DNA from: Vreelandella songnenensis
GTDB lineage: Bacteria; Pseudomonadota; Gammaproteobacteria; Pseudomonadales; Halomonadaceae
Direction: 5' to 3'
NCBI RefSeq assembly: GCF_003002925.1
Contig: NZ_PVTK01000003.1
Location: 124,001 to 188,000 of the forward strand
Length of the DNA: 64,000 nucleotides
The notes beneath the pieces are model-generated. The model was not told the origin of the DNA and ran no database searches. It was given only the letters and a program-made list of their open reading frames with translations. Below are positions 1-8,683 of the stretch, piece after piece (position 1 is the first letter of the stretch; every line of letters begins with the position of its first letter). A program made the translations under genes and the position numbers.

Positions 1-32
1 GACTGAAACGCGCCAACGGCCAGGAGCAGACA

Positions 33-656
33 ATGAGCCAGTACTTCCAGATACATCCAGAAAATCCGCAAAAGCGCCTGATCGATCAATCCATCGAGAT
101 TATTCGCAAGGGCGGTGTGGTCGCGTACCCCACGGATTCCGGCTACGCGCTGGGCTGCCATCTGGGCGAGAAAAAAGCCATCGAGAAGATCAAATGGCTG
201 CGCTCGCTGGATGACAAGCACAACTTCACCCTGGTGTGTTCGGATCTTTCCGAAATCGGCACCTATGCCAAGGTGGATAACGCCATCTTTCGGCTGCTGA
301 AAGCGCATACGCCGGGGCCTTACACCTACATTCTGGACGCCACCACCGAGGTGCCGCGCCTGCTGCTGCATCCCAAGCGCCGCTCGATTGGCGTGCGCGT
401 GCCCGACCACCGCATTACCCATGCGCTGCTCGAAGCCCTTGGCGAGCCGCTGATGAGCGTGACGCTGATTCCGGTAGGCGAGGCGCTACCCATGAGTGAC
501 CCGGAAGAGATCCGCGAGCGCTTTGGCGCGCATCTGGATCTGATCATCGACGGCGGCGCCTGCCACCTGGACCCTACCAGCGTGATCGATCTACGCGAGC
601 TGCCGCCCAGGATCGTGCGCGAAGGCCGCGGCGATACGGCCCCCTTCGCCAGCTGA
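33..656 (+). CDS. yciO: YciO family protein (Sua5/YciO/YrdC fold)
   Basis: 207 aa, the length of E. coli YciO, and matching it along the whole length from memory (PTDSGYALGC near the N-terminus, HNFTL, IGVRVP, VDLIIDGG-like end). The family shares the YrdC fold that binds ATP, threonine and RNA in threonylcarbamoyl-adenylate synthesis; YciO itself is a paralogue with a poorly settled physiological role. The start ATG has AGGAGC a few bases upstream. The first six bases of the window (GACTGA) could be the end of an upstream gene; in relatives yciO follows a PHP-domain nuclease gene (rnm/yciV), but this cannot be tested here. Confidence 0.93.
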   Translation: MSQYFQIHPENPQKRLIDQSIEIIRKGGVVAYPTDSGYALGCHLGEKKAIEKIKWLRSLDDKHNFTLVCSDLSEIGTYAKVDNAIFRLLKAHTPGPYTYILDATTEVPRLLLHPKRRSIGVRVPDHRITHALLEALGEPLMSVTLIPVGEALPMSDPEEIRERFGAHLDLIIDGGACHLDPTSVIDLRELPPRIVREGRGDTAPFAS

Positions 657-715
657 CATCCCCCCGCCATGCCCTTGGCCACAAGGACATGGCGCTCACG
701 TCGACTGTACGGTTT

Positions 716-1591
716 TTAGGTCTCTTTCGCCTGCTTCTCCTTGCGCGGGTCCTCGCTGTTTTCATCCAGCCAGGTACCGCAGCGCAGGCAGTAGCGGGCG
801 CGCTTTTCGTGGCGGTCGTAGCCGCAGCCGGGGCAGGCTTCGTCGGAGTAGCGGTCTTCACGGATGGAGCGGATGACCTGGGCCGAGAAGATGCCGGTGG
901 GCACCGCGATGATCGAATAGCCGATCAGGATCAATAGGACGGTAATCGCCTTGCCCAGCTGCGTGCCCGGCACGATATCCCCGTAGCCCACGGTGGTCAC
1001 ACTGACCACGGCCCAGTAGATCGACATGGGAATGCTGGTAAAGCCGGTTTCCGGCGACTCGATGGTGTACATGAGCGCCGCGAACATGGTGACGACCATG
1101 AAGATGCTGCAAAAAAACAGCAGTACCTGGCGTACGCTGCGTTTCAACGCCTCGATCAGCAGGCGTCCTTCACCGACAAACTCCATCAGGCGCAGAATGC
1201 GGAAAATACGCAGTACGCGCAAAAAGCGGATAATCACCAGCGCATGGAAGCCGGGCATCAGCAGTACCAGCCAGGCGGGCAGGATGGAGATCAGATCGAC
1301 CACGCCATAAAAACTTTTCAGGTAGACGGTGGGGCGCTCGAGGCAGTAGATGCGCACGGCAAGCTCCACGGTGAACAGTATCGTGAAACTCCACTCCAGA
1401 TAGTAGAAAAGCCAGCCGTACTCCTGGGAGATGTCCTGCACGCTACCCAGCAGGATCACCGCTACGCTGCCCAGGATCATGATGATCAGCGCAATATCGA
1501 ACCCTTTGGCCGCAGGGGTATCGGACTCAAAGATAATATGAAACAGCTGCGTGCGAAGCCCTTCGGCAGCAGGGGTCAGATGAAAGCTCAT
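716..1591 (-). CDS. Voltage-gated-like K+ channel with C-terminal zinc ribbon
   Basis: Six-TM ion transporter of the Kch/KvAP type. It has an S4-like arginine-rich helix (FLRVLRIFRILRL), a selectivity filter TVGYGD, and a final pore helix. After the last TM segment there is a short tail with two CxxC knuckles (CPGCG ... CLRCG), which looks like a zinc ribbon. I place the start at the ATG at 1591 (MSFHLTPAAEG); an in-frame ATG at 1618 would add nine residues. Convergent with yciO. Likely an inner-membrane K+ conductance; gating and substrate are inferred from family. Confidence 0.88.
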   Translation of the reverse strand: MSFHLTPAAEGLRTQLFHIIFESDTPAAKGFDIALIIMILGSVAVILLGSVQDISQEYGWLFYYLEWSFTILFTVELAVRIYCLERPTVYLKSFYGVVDLISILPAWLVLLMPGFHALVIIRFLRVLRIFRILRLMEFVGEGRLLIEALKRSVRQVLLFFCSIFMVVTMFAALMYTIESPETGFTSIPMSIYWAVVSVTTVGYGDIVPGTQLGKAITVLLILIGYSIIAVPTGIFSAQVIRSIREDRYSDEACPGCGYDRHEKRARYCLRCGTWLDENSEDPRKEKQAKET

Positions 1592-1694
1592 AAAGGTCCT
1601 GGCGAAATGGAAAACCACCTGCCGCCGCGATAGGTAGTAGCGGCAAGCGCGTCTTGGGTGTTACCGGTTTATCAGGCGGTGTCTCTGGATAACG

Positions 1695-2582
1695 CTAGCT
1701 TAGCGCGCTTTGCAGCGCCAAACGATGGGAAAGCGTCAGTAGCGTCACGCCATAGGCGGTGCTTGGCTGGCCGTCGTCATCGAGCGCTCCGGGCAGGCGG
1801 CCTGCCAGTGCTTTCAGGTCATCGGCCAGGGCGGGATGGCTTGCCAGCTGCTCAAGCGCCTCGCGGGCGTCTTTGAGGTAGGTGGAATCCTTACTGTCGT
1901 GGAACGCATCGAGGGCGAGGGTGGCGCGGTGCAGCCACTGGCCCGGGGTCTGGGCGTTCGGCAGCGGCCACTGCTGGGCGCGAAGCGCGGCGCCGCGTGC
2001 CGCCTTGCTGCTGTCTGACGGACGAAGCGGTACGTGTTCCGCGAGTGCCAGGGCCAGCGACCAGAGCGCCTCTGATGACCCGTCTTTAAGCTCGAGCTCC
2101 ACTTCACAAATGGGCGTGGTGTACGCGCCGCTCTCGATCTCGCCCTGATCCAGCACCAGCTCGATATGGCTGCCCTGCCAGTCAAGCTGCCAGCTGCGCC
2201 GGGTGAAATCGGTACGCAGCCGAGGGGTTAGTTGGTCAAGCTGCGCGCCAAGCGCGCCTTGGAAAGGGGGCAGGGCAGCCAGCCCCTGTTGATCCAGTTC
2301 GGCACTTTTTACCGGCCACTCCCACTCCTGGCGGCTGGAAAGCCCGCCGCCGCCCTGGCCTGCGGTCTTTACCGTTTGCAGCACCTGGGTGTCCACCTGG
2401 CGCAGGCGTACGGCAATGCGCGCGCGGGCGAGCGCGTCGTCTGGCGTGTCGAAATAACGGTTGGCAAGTGTCTGGGTAAGCGGGGCGCTACCTGCCAACA
2501 GCGGGTGATGCTTGAGTGCCTCGACGCCGGGTGGCGCCAGCGCCAGTTTGAGTTCGACTTCAATTGGTGTTGCATTTTCCAT
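1695..2582 (-). CDS. CYTH domain protein (inorganic triphosphatase-like)
   Basis: Starts at 2582 (MENATPIEVELKLAL); the upstream in-frame extension to 2633 lacks family character. EVELKLAL carries the ExExK signature of CYTH triphosphatases, and later acidic/basic residues (ELVLDQGEI, ICEVELELKDG) fit the tunnel-fold beta strands. About 295 aa, against about 430 for E. coli YgiF, which has CYTH plus a full CHAD domain. Here only about 90 residues follow the CYTH part, so the CHAD domain is short or degenerate. The predicted role is hydrolysis of inorganic triphosphate. It is divergent from the phosphate transport pair, which fits a phosphate/polyphosphate theme. Confidence 0.85.
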   Translation of the reverse strand: MENATPIEVELKLALAPPGVEALKHHPLLAGSAPLTQTLANRYFDTPDDALARARIAVRLRQVDTQVLQTVKTAGQGGGGLSSRQEWEWPVKSAELDQQGLAALPPFQGALGAQLDQLTPRLRTDFTRRSWQLDWQGSHIELVLDQGEIESGAYTTPICEVELELKDGSSEALWSLALALAEHVPLRPSDSSKAARGAALRAQQWPLPNAQTPGQWLHRATLALDAFHDSKDSTYLKDAREALEQLASHPALADDLKALAGRLPGALDDDGQPSTAYGVTLLTLSHRLALQSALS

Positions 2583-2719
2583 GACAATAGCCACCCTTAG
2601 GTGATGACGTGTTGATGAATTTTTCGATGTCAATATGAACTTTTCATGACGGCGGCGAACGCACTCTTTATACTGGCGTCGCCATTTCCAGGCTCCCCGA
2701 AAACAGGCTTAAAGGCTCT

Positions 2720-3400
2720 ATGGTTACCTCCAACCCTTTTTCTGCGATGTTCGGCCGCTCGCCATTCCAGCCGCTGCTGGCCCACATCGTCAAGGCCAAT
2801 GAATGCGCCGATCAGCTGTTGCCGTTTTTTGAAGCGTCGCTTGAAGGCGACTGGGACAAAGCAACGGTGCTGCGCGAAAACGTTACGCGTCTGGAGCATG
2901 AGGCGGATGTGCTCAAGACGGATTTACGACTCAACCTGCCCAACACCATGTTCCTGCCAGTTTCCCGCTCGGACCTTCTGGATCTGATCAGCGTCCAGGA
3001 CAAGATTGCCAACAAGGTACGCGACATTACCGGCATCATGCTGGGACGTAAAATGCGCGTGCCCGATGAGCTGGCCGACCCTATGCGCGACTACATGATC
3101 ACCAGTGTGGCGTGTGTTGCCCAGGCGCGCCAGGCGCTTGAAGAGTTGATGGAGCTTCTGGAATCCGGCTTTGGCCGGCATGTCTCCGATGTCATCCAGA
3201 ACATGATTCGTGAACTGCATAACCTTGAACATCAAGCAGATAGCCAGCAGGTCGCGATTCGCCGTCAGCTGTTTCAGCTTGAAAGTCAGTTACCACCGGT
3301 CGATGTCATCTTTCTTTACAAGATTATCGAATGGGTGGGTGAAGTGTCCGACCGCGCTGAGCGCGTGGGCAGCCGCCTGCAGATTTTGACCGCACGCTAA
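2720..3400 (+). CDS. DUF47 (TIGR00153) PhoU-like Pit accessory protein
   Basis: 226 aa, all-helical protein of the DUF47 family, related to PhoU. N-terminal FGRSPFQPLLAHI and the central helices with conserved acidic residues (LEHEADVLKTDLR, LHNLEHQAD) mirror PhoU metal-binding ExxxD-type helices. Such proteins are almost always encoded directly before a PiT phosphate permease and are thought to modulate it. It sits 9 bp upstream of the PiT gene, so the two are co-transcribed. A TATACT hexamer at 2669-2674 could be the -10 element; no convincing -35 was seen. Confidence 0.92.
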   Translation: MVTSNPFSAMFGRSPFQPLLAHIVKANECADQLLPFFEASLEGDWDKATVLRENVTRLEHEADVLKTDLRLNLPNTMFLPVSRSDLLDLISVQDKIANKVRDITGIMLGRKMRVPDELADPMRDYMITSVACVAQARQALEELMELLESGFGRHVSDVIQNMIRELHNLEHQADSQQVAIRRQLFQLESQLPPVDVIFLYKIIEWVGEVSDRAERVGSRLQILTAR

Positions 3401-3409
3401 GGGAATCCC

Positions 3410-4675
3410 ATGCAAATTATTGCCCAGCACGGTGAGATTTTTATCATCCTGGCCTGCCTGTTCGGTTTCTTCATGGCCTGGGGCGTTGGCGCCAACGACG
3501 TTGCCAACGCCATGGGTACCTCGGTGGGGTCGAAAGCGATCACCATCAAGCAGGCCATCATCATCGCCGTTGTGTTCGAATTCCTCGGCGCCTGGCTTGC
3601 CGGTGGTGAGGTCACCGCCACCATTCGCGGCGGCATCATCGATGCCAACCTGCTCGAAGCCGATCCTCAATACCTGGTTTACGGCATGCTCTCGGCGCTG
3701 CTGGCGGCGGGCATCTGGCTGATGGTGGCTTCAGCGCGCGGCTGGCCGGTCTCCACGACCCACTCGATCGTCGGGGCGATTGTCGGCTTTGCCGCAGTGG
3801 GCTTGGGCGTCGATGCCGTGGCCTGGGGCAAGGTAGGCCAGATCGCGTCAAGCTGGGTGGTATCGCCGCTGCTTGCCGGTACCATCGCCTTTGTACTGTT
3901 CAAGTCCGTGCAGCATCTGATCTTTGAAAGCAACGACCCGTTTGCCGCTGCCAAGCGCTACGTGCCGGGCTATGTGTTCCTGGTAGGTTTCATCGTTGCC
4001 ATGGTGACCCTGACCAAGGGGCTCTCTCACGTTGGTCTGCACCTGACCTTCAGCCAGAGTCTGCTGCTTTCGATCCTGATCGGCGTACTCATCATGGGGC
4101 TGGGCGTCGTGATGCAGCGGCGCGTCAAGTACACCCAAAGCCCCAACGACCATTTTGGCTATGCCAACGTGGAGCGCGTGTTCGGCGTGCTGATGATCTT
4201 CACCGCCTGCGCCATGGCGTTTGCTCACGGCTCCAACGATGTAGCCAATGCGGTAGGCCCGCTGGCGGCGGTCATCAGCGTGGTGCGCAGCGAAGGCATG
4301 ATCGACAGCGCAGCGCTCGTGCCCTGGTGGGTGCTGGTGCTGGGCGGCGGCGGTATCGTGTTTGGCCTGGTCACTTACGGGCACAAGGTGATTGCCACGG
4401 TAGGCACCGGCATTACCGAACTGACCCCGAGCCGCGGCTTTGCCGCAACGCTTGCTGCCGCCACCACCGTGGTCGTGGCTTCCGGCACCGGCCTGCCCAT
4501 CTCCACCACCCATACCCTGGTAGGCGCAGTGCTGGGGGTTGGCCTGGCCCGCGGCATGGCAGCGCTCAATCTGCGCGTCATCGGTACCATCGTGCTTTCC
4601 TGGCTGATTACGCTGCCCGCCGGTGCGGGCCTGGCCATCGTGTTCTTCTTCATGTTCAAGGGCATGTTCGGCTAA
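3410..4675 (+). CDS. PiT family inorganic phosphate transporter
   Basis: 421 aa, multi-pass membrane protein with the two duplicated PiT signatures: GANDVANAMGTSVGS near residue 27 and GSNDVANAVGPLAA near residue 275, each followed by a (P)ISTTH motif. The protein catalyses low-affinity phosphate uptake as a metal-phosphate/H+ or Na+ symport across the inner membrane. Second gene of the DUF47-PiT operon. No clear terminator is visible before argA. Confidence 0.95.
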   Translation: MQIIAQHGEIFIILACLFGFFMAWGVGANDVANAMGTSVGSKAITIKQAIIIAVVFEFLGAWLAGGEVTATIRGGIIDANLLEADPQYLVYGMLSALLAAGIWLMVASARGWPVSTTHSIVGAIVGFAAVGLGVDAVAWGKVGQIASSWVVSPLLAGTIAFVLFKSVQHLIFESNDPFAAAKRYVPGYVFLVGFIVAMVTLTKGLSHVGLHLTFSQSLLLSILIGVLIMGLGVVMQRRVKYTQSPNDHFGYANVERVFGVLMIFTACAMAFAHGSNDVANAVGPLAAVISVVRSEGMIDSAALVPWWVLVLGGGGIVFGLVTYGHKVIATVGTGITELTPSRGFAATLAAATTVVVASGTGLPISTTHTLVGAVLGVGLARGMAALNLRVIGTIVLSWLITLPAGAGLAIVFFFMFKGMFG

Positions 4676-4852
4676 GGCAAAGGCCTTTACGCCAGCGCGT
4701 TAAACGCCTGGCCTGACAGCGGCATCTTCACGGCTATTTGCAAACGCAAAGAGCGATTGAAGGTGCCGCTGTTTTTTATGCTCTGGTAAAGTAGCCCGCA
4801 CGGGCGGGTAAACGCCTGGTTTCTTCTTTTCACCTGCTGCCGGAGAGCGGCC

Positions 4853-6169
4853 TTGGATAAGCACTTCCCTTTTGTTGACTGGTTTCGTAACGCCTCCCCC
4901 TATATCAACGCGCACCGGGGGCGAACCTTCGTCATTCTGATCGAGGGCGAAGCCATGGCGTCCGGCCGCGGGGAGCAGCTGGTTCAGGATCTGGCCCTGC
5001 TGCATACCCTGGGCGTACGCCTGGTAGTGGTATTTGGCACGCGCCCGCAGGTGCAGGAAGCGCTGAGCCGTGCAAGCGTCGAGCCGACGCGGGTGAACGG
5101 CAAGTGGGTGGCCGACCGCGCCGTCATGGCCCACGTAGAGCAGGTGGCGGCGCACCAGCGCCTGTGGCTGGAGGCGCGGCTCTCGCTTGGCCTGCCCAGC
5201 ACGCCGTTGCACGGTGTGGAACTCAGCGTGATTTCCGGCAACCTGGTCACGGCCAAGCCGCTTGGTGTGCGCGAAGGGGTCGATTTTGATCACAGCGGTG
5301 AAGTGCGCCGAGTGCGGGCGGGCGCCATTGAAGGCCTACTGGACAAGGGCTCGCTGGTACTGCTGCCGCCGCTGGGATTTTCCAGTACCGGCGAAGTATT
5401 CGACTTGGATGCCGCAGAAGTTGCCCAGCACGCCGCCGTGGCGCTCAAGGCCGACAAGCTGATACTGCTGGGCGAATCAGAAGGGCTCGAGGATGAAGAG
5501 GGCGAGCTGATGCGCCAGCTGACGCCAGCAGAGGCCGAACCGCGGCTAGCCAGCGCCCAGCCGGGCAGCGAACTTGCCCGCCACCTGAACGCGGCCTGCA
5601 ACGCAGCGCTTGAAGGCGTGGCCCGCACGCACCTGCTTTCCTGGCGCAATCACGATGCGCTGCTGGGCGAGCTGTTCACCCGCGACGGGGTGGGCACCAT
5701 GATCACCCAGCACCGCTATGAACAGCTGCGCTCGGCCAAGCTCAACGATATCGCCGGCCTGCTCGAACTGCTCGAGCCACTGGAGCAGCGCGGCATGCTG
5801 GTCGCCCGCTCCCGCGAGCGGCTGGAGCACGAGATCGATGACTACATGGTGATCGAGCGCGACGGCATGGTGATTGGCTGCGCCGCGCTGCATCTCTTCC
5901 CGGGCACGCAAGTGGCCGAGCTTGCCTGCGTGGCGGTACACGGCAACTACCGGGGCGGGGAGCGCGGTGAGCGGCTGATCGAAGCGCTGGAGCGCCGTGC
6001 GCGCAAGCGTGGGCTGAGCGATATCTTCGTGCTGACCACCCATACCGCGCACTGGTTTGTAGAGCACGGCTTCAAACCTGCAAGCCTTGAAGACCTGCCG
6101 CCCTTGAAGCGCGAAGCCTACAACCATGCGCGTAAATCCAAGGTGTTGGTAAAGACGCTGGCGGGGTAG
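4853..6169 (+). CDS. argA: Amino-acid N-acetyltransferase (N-acetylglutamate synthase)
   Basis: 438 aa, close to the 443 aa of E. coli ArgA. An amino-acid-kinase-like domain occupies residues about 1-290 and a GNAT acetyltransferase domain the rest (YLMVIERDG-like strand, VHGNYRGGERGERL acetyl-CoA loop, WFVEHGF end). It catalyses the first step of arginine synthesis, transfer of acetyl from acetyl-CoA to glutamate, and in this family is usually feedback-inhibited by arginine. The start is a TTG codon at 4853, with GGAGAG upstream; no ATG fits the family N-terminus (DKHFPFVDWFRNASPYI), so the TTG is preferred. Confidence 0.95.
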   Translation: MDKHFPFVDWFRNASPYINAHRGRTFVILIEGEAMASGRGEQLVQDLALLHTLGVRLVVVFGTRPQVQEALSRASVEPTRVNGKWVADRAVMAHVEQVAAHQRLWLEARLSLGLPSTPLHGVELSVISGNLVTAKPLGVREGVDFDHSGEVRRVRAGAIEGLLDKGSLVLLPPLGFSSTGEVFDLDAAEVAQHAAVALKADKLILLGESEGLEDEEGELMRQLTPAEAEPRLASAQPGSELARHLNAACNAALEGVARTHLLSWRNHDALLGELFTRDGVGTMITQHRYEQLRSAKLNDIAGLLELLEPLEQRGMLVARSRERLEHEIDDYMVIERDGMVIGCAALHLFPGTQVAELACVAVHGNYRGGERGERLIEALERRARKRGLSDIFVLTTHTAHWFVEHGFKPASLEDLPPLKREAYNHARKSKVLVKTLAG

Positions 6170-6190
6170 TGGCGGTCAATTAGGAAAGGT

Positions 6191-6218
6191 GGCGGGGCAG
6201 CCTGTGGCCGGCCCCGCC
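6191..6218. terminator. Possible bidirectional hairpin between argA and the SDR gene
   Basis: GGCGGGGC at 6191-6198 pairs with GCCCCGCC at 6211-6218 across a 12-base loop. The two flanking genes converge on it. There is no clear U-run on either side, so termination is only suggested by stem strength and position. Confidence 0.4.
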
Positions 6219-6227
6219 TGGAAAGGC

Positions 6228-7082
6228 TCAGGTATTCAGAATGACCCCGCCGTTAAGATGCAGAGTCTGCCCCGTCATGTAGGAAGACTCCTCACATGCC
6301 AGGTACACATAGGCCGGCCCCATCTCGCTTGGCTGGCCCGCGCGGTTCATGGGTACCTGACCGCCAAAGGACGCTACCTTCTCGTCATCGAAACTTGCCG
6401 GAATCAGCGGCGTCCATACCGGCCCCGGTGCCACGGCATTTACCCGAATGCCGCGATCCATCAAGGACATTGCCATTGAGCGCATGAAGCCCTGAATGGC
6501 CCCTTTGGTAGCGCTGTAATCGATCAGCGTATCGTTACCTTTAAAGGCGTTGATCGATGAAGTCTCGATAATCGTGTCGCCCTTTTGCAGGTGCGGCAGC
6601 GCGGCTTTGGTCAGGTAGAAATGGCTGAAGATATTGGTCTGGAAGGTGCGCATGACCTGCTCATCCGGGACCTCGGTGAGATCATCCCAGTCATACTGCT
6701 CGGCGGCGTTGTTGACCACGATATTGAGCTTGCCGAAGTGCTCCAGCGTCTTTGCCACTATTTCCCGGCAGAAGGCAGGCTCGGCCACATCGCCTTTAAG
6801 CACCAGGCAGCGGCGGCCTTCGGCCTCCACCAGCGCCTTGGTATCCTCGGCATCTTTATCTTCTTTCAAATGCACGATCACGCTATCGGCGCCTTCGCGG
6901 GCATAGTGAACCGCCACCGCGCGGCCGATACCGCTGTCGCCGCCGGTGATGATGGCGACTTTATCCAGAAGCTTCTCGGCGCCTTTGTAGCTTGCGCGAA
7001 TGAATTCGGGCTCGGGGTGCATCGCATGTTCGTCGCCCGGCTGTTTTTCCTGGTGCTGGGGCGGCTGCTGCTGTTCGCTCAT
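6228..7082 (-). CDS. SDR family oxidoreductase (YghA/glucose dehydrogenase-like)
   Basis: 284 aa. A charged, Gln/His/Pro-rich N-terminal extension of about 40 residues precedes a classical short-chain dehydrogenase fold: nucleotide motif TGGDSGIGRA, NNAAEQ, catalytic Ser (ETSSIN), and YSATKG with Tyr and Lys. This arrangement is that of E. coli YghA and Bacillus general stress protein 39, which are NAD(P)-dependent and of uncertain substrate. It stands alone, convergent with argA and followed upstream by a long AT-rich intergenic region. The family link to stress is from memory; the substrate is unknown. Confidence 0.9.
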   Translation of the reverse strand: MSEQQQPPQHQEKQPGDEHAMHPEPEFIRASYKGAEKLLDKVAIITGGDSGIGRAVAVHYAREGADSVIVHLKEDKDAEDTKALVEAEGRRCLVLKGDVAEPAFCREIVAKTLEHFGKLNIVVNNAAEQYDWDDLTEVPDEQVMRTFQTNIFSHFYLTKAALPHLQKGDTIIETSSINAFKGNDTLIDYSATKGAIQGFMRSMAMSLMDRGIRVNAVAPGPVWTPLIPASFDDEKVASFGGQVPMNRAGQPSEMGPAYVYLACEESSYMTGQTLHLNGGVILNT

Positions 7083-7586
7083 GTGCTAGAACTCCTTGTT
7101 GGCACAGTAATCCTTCAGGGGCGGGCAGGTGAATAAATGCCTGTCCGTTTTGCGCCTATTAACCCTAGCTTACGCAGGCCACAAGAGCCAAACCTGTTTG
7201 GGTGGCCATTATAGGTTTTATGATTGTTAGCGCTATTTGTTAAATACAATAAAAGCAGGCGCGTAAATAAGGCCAATAATAAATTTTATTTAAAGGCTGC
7301 ATGTTTTAATGCTTTTAAAGGATGTGCTTAAGCAGTCTTTAAAAAGGACTTATGGCGCGATGTATATCAAGGCTCTTTACTTTAAAAATTGAGCAACGCG
7401 ACGATGCGGTATCCGGCCTTGTAAAGCCAGACCCAGTGGACCACCTTCGCTTGACGAAACGCCTGCTTGAGCTATGAGGCAGCGCTTGAAATAAACCATT
7501 ACACCGGAGTTTTAATCTTTGTTTCGAGTTGTGCGTTGATATTGATTAAATGTTTTGGCGTCTTGACAAGCTGTGCGGTGAGAAAA

Positions 7587-7614
7587 TTGACAAGGTCAGA
7601 AGGCACACTATAGT
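7587..7614 (+). promoter_or_regulatory. Sigma-70-type promoter of the three-gene envelope operon
   Basis: A perfect TTGACA (-35) at 7587-7592 and TATAGT (-10) at 7609-7614 are separated by 16 bp. The nearest downstream gene on this strand starts at 7766, leaving a leader of about 145 bases. A second TTGACA at 7563-7568 has no good -10 partner. Confidence 0.65.
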
Positions 7615-7629
7615 GAAAAAGCGATTTAT

Positions 7630-7679
7630 ATTAAACGTAAAAAGGAATAATCGATTATTTATTTTTGAATACGTTTAAT
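7630..7679. promoter_or_regulatory. Nested palindromes in the operon leader
   Basis: ATTAAACGTA (7630-7639) and TACGTTTAAT (7670-7679) are perfect 10-bp inverted arms 30 bp apart. Almost concentric within them is a perfect 14-bp palindrome AATAATCGATTATT (7646-7659). The element sits just downstream of the promoter. It could bind a repressor as two nested dimers or fold in the RNA leader; no regulator is encoded nearby. The rest of 7083-7765 is AT-rich and shows no gene. Confidence 0.55.
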
Positions 7680-7765
7680 TCTTAGTGGTCCAGTTCGTTT
7701 TGTTTCACTTTAGATACGCATTTATCAATGCCGTAACGTGTGAAACGACAAGGAGGAAATGACAG

Positions 7766-8590
7766 ATGAATGATCATGGAAAACAGGCTGACCCAGGTTC
7801 AACTTCCCATCAAGGCGCGGCGCCTTCAGGCGCAGCGGATGCCGAGCATCTCAAGCAGCAGGGCCGGGATGCCGTTCACGATGTCAGTGAAGCGGCGCAG
7901 CAGCAGGCCGAAAACCTCTACAAGCAGCAGCGCGATACCGCCGCCGATCAGACGCATAAATTTTCCAGCGTCTTCAACAAGATGGCGGATGAGTTCGACA
8001 ATCAAGAGCAGCCCTACTTCTCCCAGCAGGTGCGAAAGCTGGCGGATACGACGGATCGCTTCTCCAACAAGCTGCGCGACCAGGATCTGAAAAGCTTATG
8101 GCAGGAAGCCCAGAGCTATAGCCGCCGCGAGCCGGCGCTGTTCTTTGGCGGGGCGATTGCGGCAGGCTTTCTGGTGACGCGCTTTCTGCGCAGTTCCGGT
8201 CAGCATTCGCACTCATCCAGCGGGCACTCCTCTTCTCATCAGGGGCAGTCGTCTCAGGGTCAGCCATACCAGCCGTCGGGCGCCTACTCCAATCAGGCAT
8301 CGCCCACTCCCGGTAGCCCGTCCGAGGGCATCATGCACGGTTCGCCCGCAAGCGCTACGCAAGACCCGACGCGCCCCGGCGCTTCCGGTACCAGCCCGTC
8401 AGGCCCAGGCACGTCAGGTTCAGGCCGTACCGGTTCCGGTACGCTGGGTACAGGCACTCCGGGCACCGACGCTTCGCATCCCGGCGCTGTGAACCCAGGC
8501 AGTTCATCGTCCTCCATGCCCGGCACGACCAATGACCCCGCCGGTGGTGCAGGTTCGACGAACAAGCCAGGCGGCCCTGGCCGCTTCTAA
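7766..8590 (+). CDS. Hypothetical membrane-anchored protein with Ser/Gly/Pro tail
   Basis: 274 aa, with AAGGAGG upstream of the ATG. Residues about 25-140 form charged, Gln/Ala-rich amphipathic helix (likely coiled coil). One hydrophobic segment follows near 128-147 (ALFFGGAIAAGFLVTRFL). From about 150 to the end the protein is a low-complexity Ser/Gly/Pro/Thr tail with dispersed GTGTPGT-like repeats. No catalytic motif is visible. It is first in an operon with a holin-like DUF1469 protein and a DUF3618 protein, a set often seen together in proteobacteria and commonly linked to envelope or nutrient stress; that link is inference here. Confidence 0.75.
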   Translation: MNDHGKQADPGSTSHQGAAPSGAADAEHLKQQGRDAVHDVSEAAQQQAENLYKQQRDTAADQTHKFSSVFNKMADEFDNQEQPYFSQQVRKLADTTDRFSNKLRDQDLKSLWQEAQSYSRREPALFFGGAIAAGFLVTRFLRSSGQHSHSSSGHSSSHQGQSSQGQPYQPSGAYSNQASPTPGSPSEGIMHGSPASATQDPTRPGASGTSPSGPGTSGSGRTGSGTLGTGTPGTDASHPGAVNPGSSSSSMPGTTNDPAGGAGSTNKPGGPGRF

Positions 8591-8683
8591 GGCAACGGCT
8601 GACGCTTACCGCATACAGGGTCTGGCTCGGGTAACCGGGCCAGACAGAGACGAAAAGCCCTTTACAGGGCAGGGAGGCCAGGA

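Noticed and set aside
4680..4720. Terminator after the PiT gene
   Set aside because: The inverted segments (CCAG...CTGG) have poor internal pairing and no T-run.
8200..8580. Repeat-like Ser/Gly/Pro-coding sequence, considered as a CRISPR-like or minisatellite array
   Set aside because: No constant repeat with regular spacers; it is a low-complexity protein tail.
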